64,000 bases of DNA from Chamaesiphon minutus PCC 6605. GTDB lineage: Bacteria; Cyanobacteriota; Cyanobacteriia; Cyanobacteriales; Chamaesiphonaceae. Below the pieces are notes generated by a model that had not been told where the DNA came from, did not search any database, and worked only from the letters and a program-made list of their open reading frames with translations. Shown piece by piece: positions 10,121-19,200 of the stretch. Within the stretch, counting starts at the first letter, position 1. Each line of letters starts with the position of its first letter. Position numbers and translations under genes: made by a program. The stretch covers positions 3,568,385 to 3,632,384 of the forward strand of contig NC_019697.1 of assembly GCF_000317145.1 (NCBI RefSeq), read 5' to 3'.

Positions 10121-11212
10121 ATGGCAACAAAACCGACAGATAAGAACACTAAAGCAGAAATTTTGACTGCTTACAACCAACTTGTTGAAGAGAAAAAAGC
10201 TCTTGAAACTCAAGTCAAAAATAGCCAAAAGCAAACCGCCATACCTGCACCTGCTGCCACAATCGTTAAAGAAGTAGTAAAAAGCGAACCAAAAACAATT
10301 ATGAATGCAGCACTGATTCAAGATAAGGTAAATAACACGATCGCCAGTCTCGATAGTCTCCAGCTCGGTTTTGGTGCTGCTGTGAGTGAATTATCCGAGA
10401 AGCTGACTACCGAAGCTGCAAAATTAGCAGAGATTCGCGAAGGTGTCACCGCCGAAATTACCGACTTGCAAACCTTGCACAGTCTTGAAGTAGATGAAGA
10501 TACATTTGAAGAACTAATCGAGAGCTACGAGACTAGTTCTAAAGCCTTTGGGGAAGAACTCCGCGAACGCCAAGAAGCCGCTCAACAAGAAATTCAAAGT
10601 TTAACCAAAGCTTGGAATAAAGAACAAGAACAAACTGGTATTGCGGTTAAAGAACGGATCGAACTCGATCGCAAAAATAGCCAGCGCGAAGTTCAAGAAT
10701 ATAAATATAATTTAGATCTGCAACGCAAACTCGATCGCGAACAATACGAGCAACAACAAGCAGCTTTATATTACGAACTAGCTGAAATTAAAGAAGCCCA
10801 AGAAAAAGCCTGGGCAGAACGCGAATTGGCTCTTGCCGAACGCGAAAAAACCTTCAATGAAACCAAAGCTAAAGTAGCGGCTTTCGTTCAAGATAAAGAA
10901 AAAGCAATCGAGAAAGCTAAAGGAGAAGGCAAAGGTATTGCTACATATCAAGCCAAAATCAAATCCGATCTCTATGCAAAAGAAGTCGAAGGTCAAAAAC
11001 GCTTTTATGAAGGTAGAATTGAATCTTTGGAAGATACGATTAGCAACCAAGGCGAACGTCTTAACAGCCTCTCCAAACAACTAGAAGCCGCACTCAAACA
11101 AGTTCAAGATCTCGCCGTCAAAGCGATCGAAGGTTCTGCCAATGCTAACTCTTATCAAACTCTTAAAGAGATTACGCTAGAGCAAGCCAAGTCACAAGCT
11201 AAGACTAAATAG
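10121..11212 (+). CDS. Coiled-coil-rich protein B, paralogue of A
   Basis: The 363-residue protein lies 92 bases after its paralogue on the same strand. It begins MATKPTDKNTKAEILTAYNQ and has an insert with a Pro/Ala-rich linker (IPAPAATI) that the first protein lacks. The long heptad-like region contains repeated ERE/EQQQA/KEAQEKAW patterns, and the C-terminus ends with a tail rich in Lys and Gln. No enzyme motif is visible. The tandem arrangement and shared segments point to gene duplication and probably hetero-oligomers. Function unknown; structural or scaffold roles are plausible only by composition. Confidence 0.75.
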   Translation: MATKPTDKNTKAEILTAYNQLVEEKKALETQVKNSQKQTAIPAPAATIVKEVVKSEPKTIMNAALIQDKVNNTIASLDSLQLGFGAAVSELSEKLTTEAAKLAEIREGVTAEITDLQTLHSLEVDEDTFEELIESYETSSKAFGEELRERQEAAQQEIQSLTKAWNKEQEQTGIAVKERIELDRKNSQREVQEYKYNLDLQRKLDREQYEQQQAALYYELAEIKEAQEKAWAERELALAEREKTFNETKAKVAAFVQDKEKAIEKAKGEGKGIATYQAKIKSDLYAKEVEGQKRFYEGRIESLEDTISNQGERLNSLSKQLEAALKQVQDLAVKAIEGSANANSYQTLKEITLEQAKSQAKTK

Positions 11213-11261
11213 TCGCTCGACAAGATTGACGGTAGGGACAATTTAGGAATTGTTTTTACCC

Positions 11262-11373
11262 TCAATTTTGGCGTAGCACCCAATCGAGCTTGCTATAAAT
11301 CTCATGCAAATAATCTGCGCTATGGACTCGATCGGGAATACAACCTGGATACTCTGACAACTGCCAACTACTA
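11262..11373 (-). pseudogene. Possible gene 3' end cut by the IS5-like element
   Basis: Directly abutting the IS left end, one minus-strand frame reads SSWQLSEYPGCIPDRVHSADYLHEIYSKLDWVLRQN-stop in two pieces (SSWQLSEYPGCIPDRV, then HSADYLHEIYSKLDWVLRQN), ending at a TGA at 11262. It looks like a real protein C-terminus, but I do not recognise it. It is not in frame with the HNH gene on the other side of the IS. Confidence 0.3.
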
Positions 11374-12275
11374 GACCTCTTGCGTGAATAGGAATAGTTG
11401 AGGTAAAAGTAGAGAAAAGAGAAAGCTAGCATGACCTACGAACAACTCCAGCACTTACAGCCCAAAGCATTCAAACGAAGATGTGGAGTACAGCCAGACA
11501 CCTTCAATCTAATGGTTGAAATACTTAACCCTCATCTCGATCGAAGGGGCAAAAGGGGTGGACAGTGCAAACTCAGTGTCGAAGACCAATTACTATTAGT
11601 ACTAGAATATTGGCGGGAATACCGAACACAGTTTCATATCGGGACAAGTTGGGATCTAAGTGAGTCAGCGGTCTGCCGACTAATTAGTAAAGTAGAAAGG
11701 CTGCTGATGGATTCTGGCAAATTCCGATTACCAGGTAAAAAGCAGCTTTACCAACAGGCAGATAATTGGAGCGTAATTGTCGTTGATGTAACCGAGAGTC
11801 CGATTGAGCGTCCAAAAAAAACCAGCGAGCTTACTACAGTGGCCAAAAAAAGTATCACACATTAAAAGCGCAAGTGGTTGTCAATCAACAGACAGGGCAA
11901 ATAATTTGTACTGCGTTTGGGAAAGGACGAGTTCATGACTTTCGCTTGTTTAAAATAGAACAGTTACCAATGCTGCCAGAGCAATTATGCCTTGCGGACA
12001 AGGGCTATCAAGGACTTGCTAAATTACATTCAAGTAGTTGTCTTCCGACCAAAAAGCCTCGTCAGAGCAAATTGGCTAAGTCGGAGCGTCAACACAATCG
12101 TTTGTTAGCACGACTGCGAATCGTTGTTGAACATGTTAACCGCCGACTTAAAATATTTCGCATTTTAGCTGAACGCTATCGCAACCGACGCAGACGATTT
12201 GGTTTACGATTTAACCTCATTTCCGCTATCCTCAATTTTGAACTTGCTTCTCCTTCTTGATTCACGCAAGAGGTC
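11374..12275 (+). mobile_element. IS5-like insertion sequence, about 0.9 kb
   Basis: A perfect 16-bp inverted repeat, AGACCTCTTGCGTGAA at 11373-11388 and its complement at 12261-12276, brackets a transposase in two overlapping frames. The flanks allow a TA (or CTA) target duplication. The element has cut into the 3' end of the HNH endonuclease gene on the minus strand. Confidence 0.85.
11431..12260 (+). CDS. IS5-family transposase made by -1 frameshift
   Basis: Two frames make one DDE transposase. The first (11431-11865) has the N-terminal DNA-binding part, WREYRTQFHIGTSWDLSES and a first acidic motif in VIVVDVTESPIERPKK. The second supplies VVVNQQTGQIICTAFGKGRVHDF, LADKGYQGL and the glutamate-bearing LRIVVEHVNRRLK. 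The frames join at a run of eight A residues (11814-11821). A -1 slip there gives KNQRAYYSGQKKYHTLKAQ, the expected family sequence. This is the known organisation of several IS5-group elements, so the gene is probably functional rather than broken. Confidence 0.85.
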
Positions 12276-12629
12276 TAATGCAACAACAGTTGCTCTCCCA
12301 ATTGCTGTTACTCCCACAATCAGCAACCCATCCACCGACCAAATAAAATGCTCTCGCCACTTGTCTTGTCGAGGATTGAAAATTGCGACTTCTGTTGCCG
12401 ATTCAGGATCTATTGCTGTAAGTCGATTAGTTTTCCGGCGATTGCAATGGAAGCAAGCCAGTGTGAGATTTGCAAAGCTATCGTCTCCGCCTAACGATAA
12501 TGGCATCACATGGTCTACATTGAACCGCACATATTGCCACATCTCATCAGCGTGACAAAACTCACACAAATACCGTGCTCGTTGGCGCACTTGCGCTTGG
12601 ATGGTTTCAGGAATCTTATTGCGAGACAC
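12204..12629 (-). pseudogene. HNH endonuclease, C-terminus replaced by IS sequence
   Basis: The first ~117 codons from ATG at 12629 encode an HNH nuclease. CEFCHADE gives the first cysteine pair, then NVDHVMPLSLGGDD carries the catalytic histidine, followed by FANLTLACFHCNRRK with the second cysteine pair. Family members normally end with a conserved segment after GRATVxALxL. Here the frame enters the IS5-like element at 12275 and ends inside it, so about 30-40 native residues are missing. The catalytic core is complete and some activity might remain. It follows a 94-residue gene with a 2-base gap, suggesting co-transcription. Confidence 0.75.
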
Positions 12630-12631
12630 TG

Positions 12632-12916
12632 TTACGATGCTTGGGGAATTTCATTTAGGGCGATATTCCGCATGGTACGGTTCACAAAGCTGAGATAGTC
12701 ATCAATCTCTTCATAGCTGTCGAGTTCTTGCTCCTCTTCTGGGCTGAGAGCGGAGTCTTGTTGTTTTGCTATTAACTGCTCGATTCTAGCCAGAACGAAA
12801 CTGGATGCTGTGAATAGCGGAATGCCTTCTGCTAGCTCGATTCGCACGGCACCTTCGATCGGGAGATTATTCGGTAAGCTACTTAATTTTGGTAAAGATG
12901 GGATTGGCATGACCAA
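12632..12916 (-). CDS. Small acidic protein upstream of the HNH gene
   Basis: 94 residues, acidic, with no membrane segment. The C-terminal half reads LIAKQQDSALSPEEEQELDSYEEIDDYLSFVNRTMRN, given here in overlapping parts: SALSPEEEQELDSYEEI and DDYLSFVNRTMRN. The pattern resembles the small cyanobacterial proteins found beside HNH genes or in toxin-antitoxin-like pairs, with a helix-rich acidic tail. The stop lies 2 bases before the HNH start, so both are probably one operon. Function unknown; an antitoxin or regulator role is inference. Confidence 0.6.
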   Translation of the reverse strand: MVMPIPSLPKLSSLPNNLPIEGAVRIELAEGIPLFTASSFVLARIEQLIAKQQDSALSPEEEQELDSYEEIDDYLSFVNRTMRNIALNEIPQAS

Positions 12917-13064
12917 ATTAGTGAAACTATCTCGATTTTAACATTGTGTCGAATAGGATAATTCCCGTAGAACGATCTCGAGACACTTTCAGATTTTTAG
13001 GTTGGGTTGAGTAAATCATCGACTTAGCCTCTATCCCAAGAGAAAACCTCATGCCATCAAGATC

Positions 13065-13345
13065 GATCGATTCCAAAACCATCGCACAAAAGATCGATCG
13101 AATCAACTACGATCGACCAAACCCAAGCCAATCGATTACCTCCGGTACGCTACGCGATCGATAATTCCCACAGGATATAAAAATACTCCTCAATACCGAT
13201 CGATCGAACCTCAAACACTGAAATTGTTGGGTTTCTCGAATTAGGTAATCGATCGATCATTCCGACAGGGTATAAAGATGCTCCTCAATGGCGATAGAGC
13301 CTCAAACAATAAAGTTACTGGGTTTCGAGGCTCAATCTACGGCTA
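13065..13345. repeat. Dispersed GATCGATCG-rich repeat, copy 1
   Basis: This gene-free stretch shares long blocks with 14058-14290 and 15022-15090. Shared blocks include CCAAAACCATCGCA, GATCGAATCAAC, ACCAAACCCAAGCCAATCGAT, CAGGATATAAA and GTTGGGTTTCTCGAA. It holds two tandem ~100-bp subunits with the order ATCGATCGATAATTCC, ACAGGATATAAAGAT, CTCCTCAA and CCTCAAACA. No frame is conserved between copies. The remaining part of 12917-13064 shows nothing recognisable. Confidence 0.75.
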
Positions 13346-13391
13346 AAAAATCTCACTGTTTACAACTTACCGCTTGTAGGGATGTTATGCT

Positions 13392-13424
13392 CGTTGGCGT
13401 AAGTCTCTCCTTATGGAGAATCGA
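13392..13424. repeat. Small palindromic repeat (GTTGGCG...GGAGAATCG), copy 1
   Basis: The sequence CGTTGGCGTAAGTCTCTCC plus TTATGGAGAATCGAT recurs at 14012-14044 and 43456-43486 with few changes. The inner CTCTCC/GGAGA arms can pair. This copy forms the last codons and stop of the 68-residue gene on the minus strand. Confidence 0.7.
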
Positions 13425-13617
13425 TAACCGAATCTGTTTTACCTAACAATCTTTCGCGATGTTGTTTGAGAAGATGTGCGTCGGCTAAAGCGAGTGTTTC
13501 ATCTAGCATGAGAATTGCTAAATCCCCTTGATGACGAGCTTCTCTCAGCTTGGCAAGAGTTTTAGCTCTAGTTTCAGGATCGGGAATTTTAAATTTGGTT
13601 TCCATAGCTAATTCCAA
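13411..13617 (-). CDS. Small hypothetical protein (68 aa)
   Basis: Charged helical protein starting MELAMETKFKIPDPETRAK, with KLREARHQGDLAILMLDETL in the middle. Its final residues (TDSVIDSP-stop) are encoded by the small palindromic repeat, so the native C-terminus may have been altered. The start overlaps the end of the upstream 112-residue gene by 10 bases, so the two are translationally linked. The METKFKIPD start at 13605 is an alternative. Function unknown; the overlap resembles toxin-antitoxin or other small-operon arrangements. Confidence 0.55.
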   Translation of the reverse strand: MELAMETKFKIPDPETRAKTLAKLREARHQGDLAILMLDETLALADAHLLKQHRERLLGKTDSVIDSP

Positions 13618-13946
13618 TTACGTTGGATATCTTGCAAGCTGGCAATACTGGCATCTATAAAAGACTGAGCTTGCTCCATAGATCGATATAATAAATCTAG
13701 CATATCCCTGGCGGCAATTGGCTGAGATTGGGCAATTCTCAGTAGGATGTTCTGTAGGCGTGAATATGAATTTACTAGCCGCTCTCTAATATTCTGTAGC
13801 TCTTCCAATTCTGGTAATGTGTCTGCTGTTTCGCCAATCTGCTGCCATAGTCTGAATTCCATAGCGGTAGTAGCGTCGAGGCATTCAACCAGATGGCGTT
13901 GCAGGGTAAAGACGTTATCGATAACAGAATCGGGTAATTTAGCCAC
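13608..13946 (-). CDS. Small helical hypothetical protein (112 aa)
   Basis: Starts MAKLPDSVIDNVFTLQRHLVE and is helix-rich throughout, with LPELEELQNIRERLVNSYSR and a C-terminal MEQAQSFIDASIASLQDIQR. No membrane segment, metal site or enzyme motif is visible. It overlaps the 68-residue gene downstream by 10 bases. The pair is bracketed on both sides by copies of the dispersed GATCGATCG-rich repeat and of the small palindromic repeat, which suggests it may have moved or duplicated as a unit. I do not recognise the family. Confidence 0.55.
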   Translation of the reverse strand: MAKLPDSVIDNVFTLQRHLVECLDATTAMEFRLWQQIGETADTLPELEELQNIRERLVNSYSRLQNILLRIAQSQPIAARDMLDLLYRSMEQAQSFIDASIASLQDIQRNWN

Positions 13947-14011
13947 AGGTGAATATATTTACAAGAATGTATAATCTGCTAATTTAGCAGGTTTGATAAG
14001 ACCTGCGGTAA

Positions 14012-14044
14012 TCGTTGGCGAAGCCTCTCTGTAAGGAGAATCGA
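14012..14044. repeat. Small palindromic repeat, copy 2
   Basis: CGTTGGCGAAGCCTCTCTG followed by TAAGGAGAATCGAG matches the copies at 13392 and 43456. It sits between the 112-residue gene and repeat copy 2. Confidence 0.65.
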
Positions 14045-14057
14045 GAATAATCATCAA

Positions 14058-14290
14058 CATCGATCGATCCCAAAACCATCGCATCAAAGATCGATCGAAT
14101 CAACCACAATCGACCAAACCCAAGCCAATCGATCGATAATTCCAACAGGATACAAAGATGCTCCTCAACAGCGATCGATCGAGCCTCAAACACCAGAATC
14201 GTTGGGTTTCTCGAAGTAGGTAATCGATCGATAATTTCGACAGGATATGAAGATGCGTCTCAATACCGATCGCTAATCAAATGGCGCGAT
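14058..14290. repeat. Dispersed GATCGATCG-rich repeat, copy 2
   Basis: About 230 bases closely matching 13065-13345 in the same order and orientation: CCCAAAACCATCGCA, GATCGAATCAACCAC, CCAAACCCAAGCCAATCG, ACAGGATACAAAGATGCTCC, then GTTGGGTTTCTCGAA and a second ACAGGATATGAAGATG. The two copies flank the 68/112-residue gene pair as direct repeats. The rest of the gap before higB holds nothing else recognisable. Confidence 0.75.
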
Positions 14291-14332
14291 TTAGCGTTAA
14301 ACTAGTTATTAGACCAGAACTCCGCAGATAAT

Positions 14333-14632
14333 ATGCACCTCCTTGCAATTAGTAGGTTGCGGGAAGCTGCTGATAAATTTCCCGACATTGATATCCAAAT
14401 TGAAGATTGGAATGAAATCGTTAAAGTTGCAAGCTGGCAAAACCTGACAGAGGTTCAACAAACATATGCTTCTGCCGAAGCGGTAGGAAACTTTACCGTA
14501 TTTAATATTAAAGGCAATCGCTATCGCCTAATTGTTTCTATTAACTATTCTAGACAGCTTATTTATTTTAAATATTTTCTCACTCACGCCGAATACGATA
14601 AGGATAACTGGAAAAATGACCCTTACTTTTAA
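14333..14632 (+). CDS. higB: HigB-type mRNA interferase toxin
   Basis: The 99-residue protein has the HigB/RelE-like order: an N-terminal helix MHLLAISRLREAADKFPD, a helix IEDWNEIVKVASWQNL, and the beta sheet FNIKGNRYRLIVSINYSRQL followed by YFKYFLTHAEYDKDNWKND. The NRYRLI and FLTHAEYD motifs are typical of the cyanobacterial HigB family, ribosome-dependent mRNA endonucleases. It precedes and overlaps its antitoxin gene by 17 bases, the toxin-first order characteristic of higBA. Confidence 0.88.
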   Translation: MHLLAISRLREAADKFPDIDIQIEDWNEIVKVASWQNLTEVQQTYASAEAVGNFTVFNIKGNRYRLIVSINYSRQLIYFKYFLTHAEYDKDNWKNDPYF

Positions 14633-15020
14633 TCGAGCAGCCTATGCCAATCTCTTAGCCGATGTATTACCACAGCCAATTAGATCGCAAGCAGAATACG
14701 ATCGGGTACTGGGAATCATCGAAGCATCAATGAATAAGGAGGCAGTTAGCAGTGAAGAAGAACAGCTAATCGATCTGTTTGTCATCTTAGTCGAAAAGTT
14801 TGAATCAGAACATTACCCATCTCAAAATCGATCGACTCCCCACAGCCGACTGCTGCATTTAATGGATGCGAATGACGTTCAGCCAGCAGATTTAGTTAGT
14901 ATATTTGGCTCTAGCGATCGAGTATTGGAAGTTATCGATGGTAAACAATCGATCGATCTCAATCAGGCTGAGAAATTAGGTAATCGTTTCAATCTGCCTT
15001 CAAAACTATTTTTGGCATGA
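14616..15020 (+). CDS. higA: HigA-type antitoxin
   Basis: From ATG at 14616 the protein is 134 residues. The N-terminal half (LLADVLPQPIRSQAEYDRVL) is the usual HigA toxin-binding region. The C-terminal half is an XRE-like helix-turn-helix: LLHLMDANDVQPADLVSIFG, SSDRVLEVIDGKQSIDLNQA, KLGNRFNLPSKLF. A longer frame from 14532 runs through the toxin gene and is not the likely start. The protein should neutralise HigB and repress the shared promoter, by family analogy. Confidence 0.87.
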   Translation: MTLTFNRAAYANLLADVLPQPIRSQAEYDRVLGIIEASMNKEAVSSEEEQLIDLFVILVEKFESEHYPSQNRSTPHSRLLHLMDANDVQPADLVSIFGSSDRVLEVIDGKQSIDLNQAEKLGNRFNLPSKLFLA

Positions 15021-15021
15021 A

Positions 15022-15090
15022 ATCGATCGATAATCTTAACAGGATATAAAGATACTCCTCAACAGCGATCGATCGAACCTCAAACACTAT
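15022..15090. repeat. Dispersed GATCGATCG-rich repeat, partial copy 3
   Basis: One subunit of the repeat seen at 13065 and 14058: ATCGATCGATAATCTTAACA, GGATATAAAGATACTCCTC, AACAGCGATCGATCGAACC, TCAAACACT. It follows higA directly. Confidence 0.7.
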
Positions 15091-15101
15091 GCAAGTCTAT
15101 A

Positions 15102-15836
15102 TTACTGTTCAACCGTAACTAATACTTCCGTATTGCAGTTGTCTATATTAGTTTTATTTTTCTCAGACTCTTTAGATCTTTTATCTTTTATAATGTTAAG
15201 TTGCCGTTCTGCTTGTTCTACTAAAAATGGTGCGTTATAGACATATTCTAGAATTGCTCTACATAAATCGTCTAGTATTGGAATTTCATCACGAGTCAAC
15301 TCACCAAGAGAAGCATGAGCACCAAAGTTTCTTAGTTTCCGAAGACTGTGAGCAACACCTACCAATTTGGTCGGAATTTCACCTTTGCTAGCTAGATCAT
15401 CTAGCCTGCTATATAAGTCTTTGCCTGTAGCATTTCGATCCTCACAAATCATTTCTAATATACGCCCGATGATAACTGCATACGCATTAACATCAATTAC
15501 ACGAACTTTGAATGCAATTTCATACGCCTGTTGAATTTTTGATGGTAAACCAGATAGTCTCGATCTTGTCGTAGGATAGAGAGTTTTAATAGTGATATAT
15601 TCGTCCAAGTACTCAGCCTCAGAATATTCCCGCAGAGTTACTTCTTTACAAGATAGACATAAAAGTAGATTGTATCTGAAACCCTCTTCTGGAACATAAA
15701 TAGGTATTTCATACGGATCGTCATCATCGCAAATAGATTTTGTCGATCGATAGTACTCAGCTACGATTTCCATCGGAGCATGATTTCCACAATGATTACA
15801 GGTCTGAAAATCTGTCTGCCGCTTTTGTTGGCTCAT
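15102..15836 (-). CDS. DUF4145-domain protein with zinc-ribbon-like N-terminus
   Basis: 244 residues. Near the N-terminus CNHCGNHAP and, about 40 residues later, LLCLSCKEV form a likely four-cysteine zinc ribbon. The C-terminal half carries the DUF4145 pattern: AYAVIIGRILEMICEDRNA, LYSRLDDLASKGEIP, LRKLRNFGAHASLGELTRD and a final helix with ILEYVYNAPF. DUF4145 is found alone or attached to restriction-type enzymes in accessory regions. The histidine in RNFGAHA matches the HEPN-like RxxxxH pattern, which suggests but does not prove RNase ability. It sits in the accessory island beside higBA. Confidence 0.78.
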   Translation of the reverse strand: MSQQKRQTDFQTCNHCGNHAPMEIVAEYYRSTKSICDDDDPYEIPIYVPEEGFRYNLLLCLSCKEVTLREYSEAEYLDEYITIKTLYPTTRSRLSGLPSKIQQAYEIAFKVRVIDVNAYAVIIGRILEMICEDRNATGKDLYSRLDDLASKGEIPTKLVGVAHSLRKLRNFGAHASLGELTRDEIPILDDLCRAILEYVYNAPFLVEQAERQLNIIKDKRSKESEKNKTNIDNCNTEVLVTVEQ

Positions 15837-16202
15837 AAGATCACTATTAGATCATCTTACCTTCGAGAATATTTTCTCAAGTAATCTAAACATACCCACC
15901 TGCACAAGCTAAATTTACATTGTCTTGTTCTTTGATTAAAATAAAGGGCTGATTCATGTTGTTGATCGATTCAAGTTTTGTAGGGATCTGTAGGTTAGTT
16001 TGAAGAATGAAACCCAACAAACTCAACTCAGATGCTCCGGCAGGAGAACCTGAGGTTAAATATTTGTATCAGTAGCCACCCTGCAAGCGGAAATGCGTTA
16101 GAAAATAGTAGGCTGTAGAATTAGCCTTTATTGTGCATTCTACGCCCTAGCCCGTTCGCGTAGCGTACCAACGGTAATCGATCCTTCCTACACCCTCAAT
16201 CC
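15837..16202. other. Upstream region of gltB
   Basis: Non-coding. Contains a stem (GTAGAAT...ATTCTAC, about 16114-16143) and a repeat fragment CCCGTTCGCGTAGCGTACCAA just before gltB. No NtcA box (GTA-N8-TAC) was found by eye. Confidence 0.4.
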
Positions 16203-19200
16203 ATGAACACCAGTCACCCCACCAAACAAGGCTTATACGATCCGCAGTTTGAGCATGATGCTTGCGGTATCGGTTTTATCGCGCAGATGAAAGGGGCGAA
16301 GTCGCATCAGATTGTGGCGCAAGCACTGACAATACTGGTGAATCTCGACCATCGCGGCGCGTGCGGTTGCGAGACGAATACCGGAGATGGGGCGGGGATT
16401 TTGATGCAGGTGCCCCACAAGTTTATGCAGAAGGTGGCTCAGGCGGAAGGGATTGAATTACCCGCAGCGGGACAGTATGGAGTCGGGGCGGTGTATGGAT
16501 CGCCCGATCCGGTGATGCGATCGAAGAGTCGGCAGATTTTTGCGGAAGTTGTTGCGGCGGAAGGTTTGAAGGTATTGGGTTGGCGGGATGTGCCGACGGA
16601 TAATAGTTCTTTGGGTGAGACGGCGAAATCGAGTGAGCCGTTTATGCAGCAGGTATTTATTGCTAAATCGCCGGAATTGGCGGATGAATTAGCGTTCGAG
16701 CGGAAGTTGTTTGTGATTCGCAAGCTTGCTCATGCGGCAATTCGGGCGGCAAATGTAGACGGACATTGGTATGTATCGAGTATATCCGCGCGGACGATCG
16801 TGTATAAGGGGATGTTGATGCCCGTGCAGGTGGGGCAATATTTCCCCGAACTTCAAGATCCTGACATGGAGAGCGCGTTGGCGTTGGTGCATTCGCGGTT
16901 TAGTACCAATACTTTCCCCAGTTGGGAGCGGGCGCATCCCTATCGCTACATTGCCCATAATGGTGAAATCAATACCATGCGCGGCAATATTAACTGGATG
17001 ACGGCGCGGCAATCGTTATTTGCGTCTGATTTATTCGGCGATGATATTCAGAAGATTAAGCCAGCGATTAATGTCGATGGTAGTGACTCGACGATCTTTG
17101 ATAATGCCCTGGAATTGTTGACTCTTTCCGGTCGCAGCTTGCCCCATGCGATGATGATGATGGTGCCCGAACCTTGGACGGCGCATGAGTCGATGAGCGC
17201 GGAGAAGAAGGCGTTTTATGAGTACCATTCTTGCTTGATGGAGCCGTGGGATGGCCCAGCTTCGATCGCGTTTACTGATGGTAGCTCGATCGGGGCAGTA
17301 CTCGATCGGAATGGATTGCGTCCAGGGCGTTATTATGTGACGACTGACGATCTGGTGATTATGGCATCGGAAGCGGGGGTGCTGACGATTCCGCCAGAAA
17401 AAGTGGTGGCGAAGGGACGGTTGGAGCCAGGGAAGATGTTCATGGTGGATACTGTCGCTGGGCGGATTGTGCGCGATGCGGAAATCAAGCATGAGATTAC
17501 TAGCGCGCAGCCTTATCAGGAGTGGTTGGACGAGCATTTAGTACGACTGGAAGACATCGCGAATCCTGAATCCCCCCCAACCCCCCTTAATAAGGGGGGA
17601 GCCGGAGCAGAGTCTCTCTTGTCCCCCCCTTCCCAAGGGGGGCTAGGGGGGACTCTCCAGCGTCAGATGGCGTTTGGGTATACGTTTGAAGAATTGCGGA
17701 TGCTGATTACGCCGATGGCGCGGGATGGGGTGGAAGCAACGGGTTCGATGGGAACTGATACACCGTTAGCGGTGTTGTCCGATCGACCAAAATTACTCTA
17801 CGATTATTTCCAACAGCTATTCGCTCAAGTTACTAATCCCCCGATCGATTCAATTCGGGAAGAAATTATCACTTCAGCGCAAACTACGATCGGATCTGAA
17901 CGGAATTTACTCCAGCCTGAACCCGCAAGTTGTCATTTAATCGCGCTGAAAACGCCGATTTTAACTGATGCTGAACTGGCGAAGTTAAAGCACCTAAATG
18001 AGGGTGGTTTTAGTTCTGTAACTATCCCAATGCTATTTAACCCTAAAGATGGGGTAAAAGGTCTGGAAGCAGCCTTGGATGTGATTTTTGCGGCGGCTGA
18101 TAAAGCGATCGAATCCGGTATCAGTATTCTGATTTTGAGCGATCGAGGCGTAAATGCTGAAACTGCACCAATTCCCGCTTTACTGGCGGTTTCTGGCTTA
18201 CATCACCATCTAATTCGCACAGGTACTCGTACTCGCGTGGGATTGGTATTAGAATCCGGCGAACCCCGTGAAGTCCATCATTTTGCGACATTGATTGGTT
18301 ATGGTTGTGGGGCGATTAATCCCTATCTGGCATTTGAGACGATCGCGGATTTAATCGCTCAGAAAATGTTGCTCGATGTTGACTATCCTACTGCTGTTAA
18401 AAACTACATTAAAGCGGCAACTAAAGGCGTAACTAAAGTCGCCTCGAAGATTGGGATTTCCACGATTCAAAGTTATCGCGGTGCCCAGATTTTTGAAGCT
18501 GTCGGCTTGAATCAAGTGACGATCGATAAATACTTTACCCGCACCGCCTCGCGGATTGAAGGTGCTGATGTGGGCGTAATTACCCAAGAAACGATTACCC
18601 GTCACACCCACGCCTTCCCCGATCGACCAGCCAAAGGTGCTACGCTCGATGTCGGTGGCGATTATCAGTGGCGCAAAGATGGTGAGGAACACTTATTCAG
18701 CCCCGAAAGTATCCACGCTTTGCAACAAGCGGCGCGGACGGGTAAATACGATCTGTACCAGAAGTACGCCAAGCTGATTAACGAGCAGGATAAAAAACAC
18801 TTTACCCTGCGCGGCTTGTTAGATTTTAAACCGCAAACAGCCATTCCAATTGAAGAAGTAGAACCGATCGAGAATATCCTCAAACGCTTTAAAACTGGGG
18901 CGATGAGCTATGGCTCGATCTCTAGTGAAGCACATGAAGGACTAGCGATCGCGATGAACCGGATCGGCGGTAAATCCAACACAGGCGAAGGCGGCGAAGA
19001 TCCCGAACGCTACACCTGGACAAACGAGCAAGGCGATTCCAAAAATAGCGGAATCAAACAGGTAGCATCAGGACGATTCGGCGTAACTAGCCTCTACCTC
19101 TCCCAAGCCAAAGAAATCCAAATCAAAATGGCACAGGGAGCCAAACCAGGCGAAGGCGGACAACTCCCAGGTAAAAAAGTCTACCCCTGGATTGCCAAAG

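Noticed and set aside
11431-12260. Two separate transposase genes
   Set aside because: The A8 run and family alignment support a single frameshifted gene.
13984-14193. 69-codon minus-strand frame
   Set aside because: It reads through the dispersed repeat, and the other repeat copies do not keep the frame.
13065-14290. CRISPR array from repeated GATCGATCG blocks
   Set aside because: Units are ~100 bp, unevenly spaced and related along their whole length, unlike repeat-spacer arrays.
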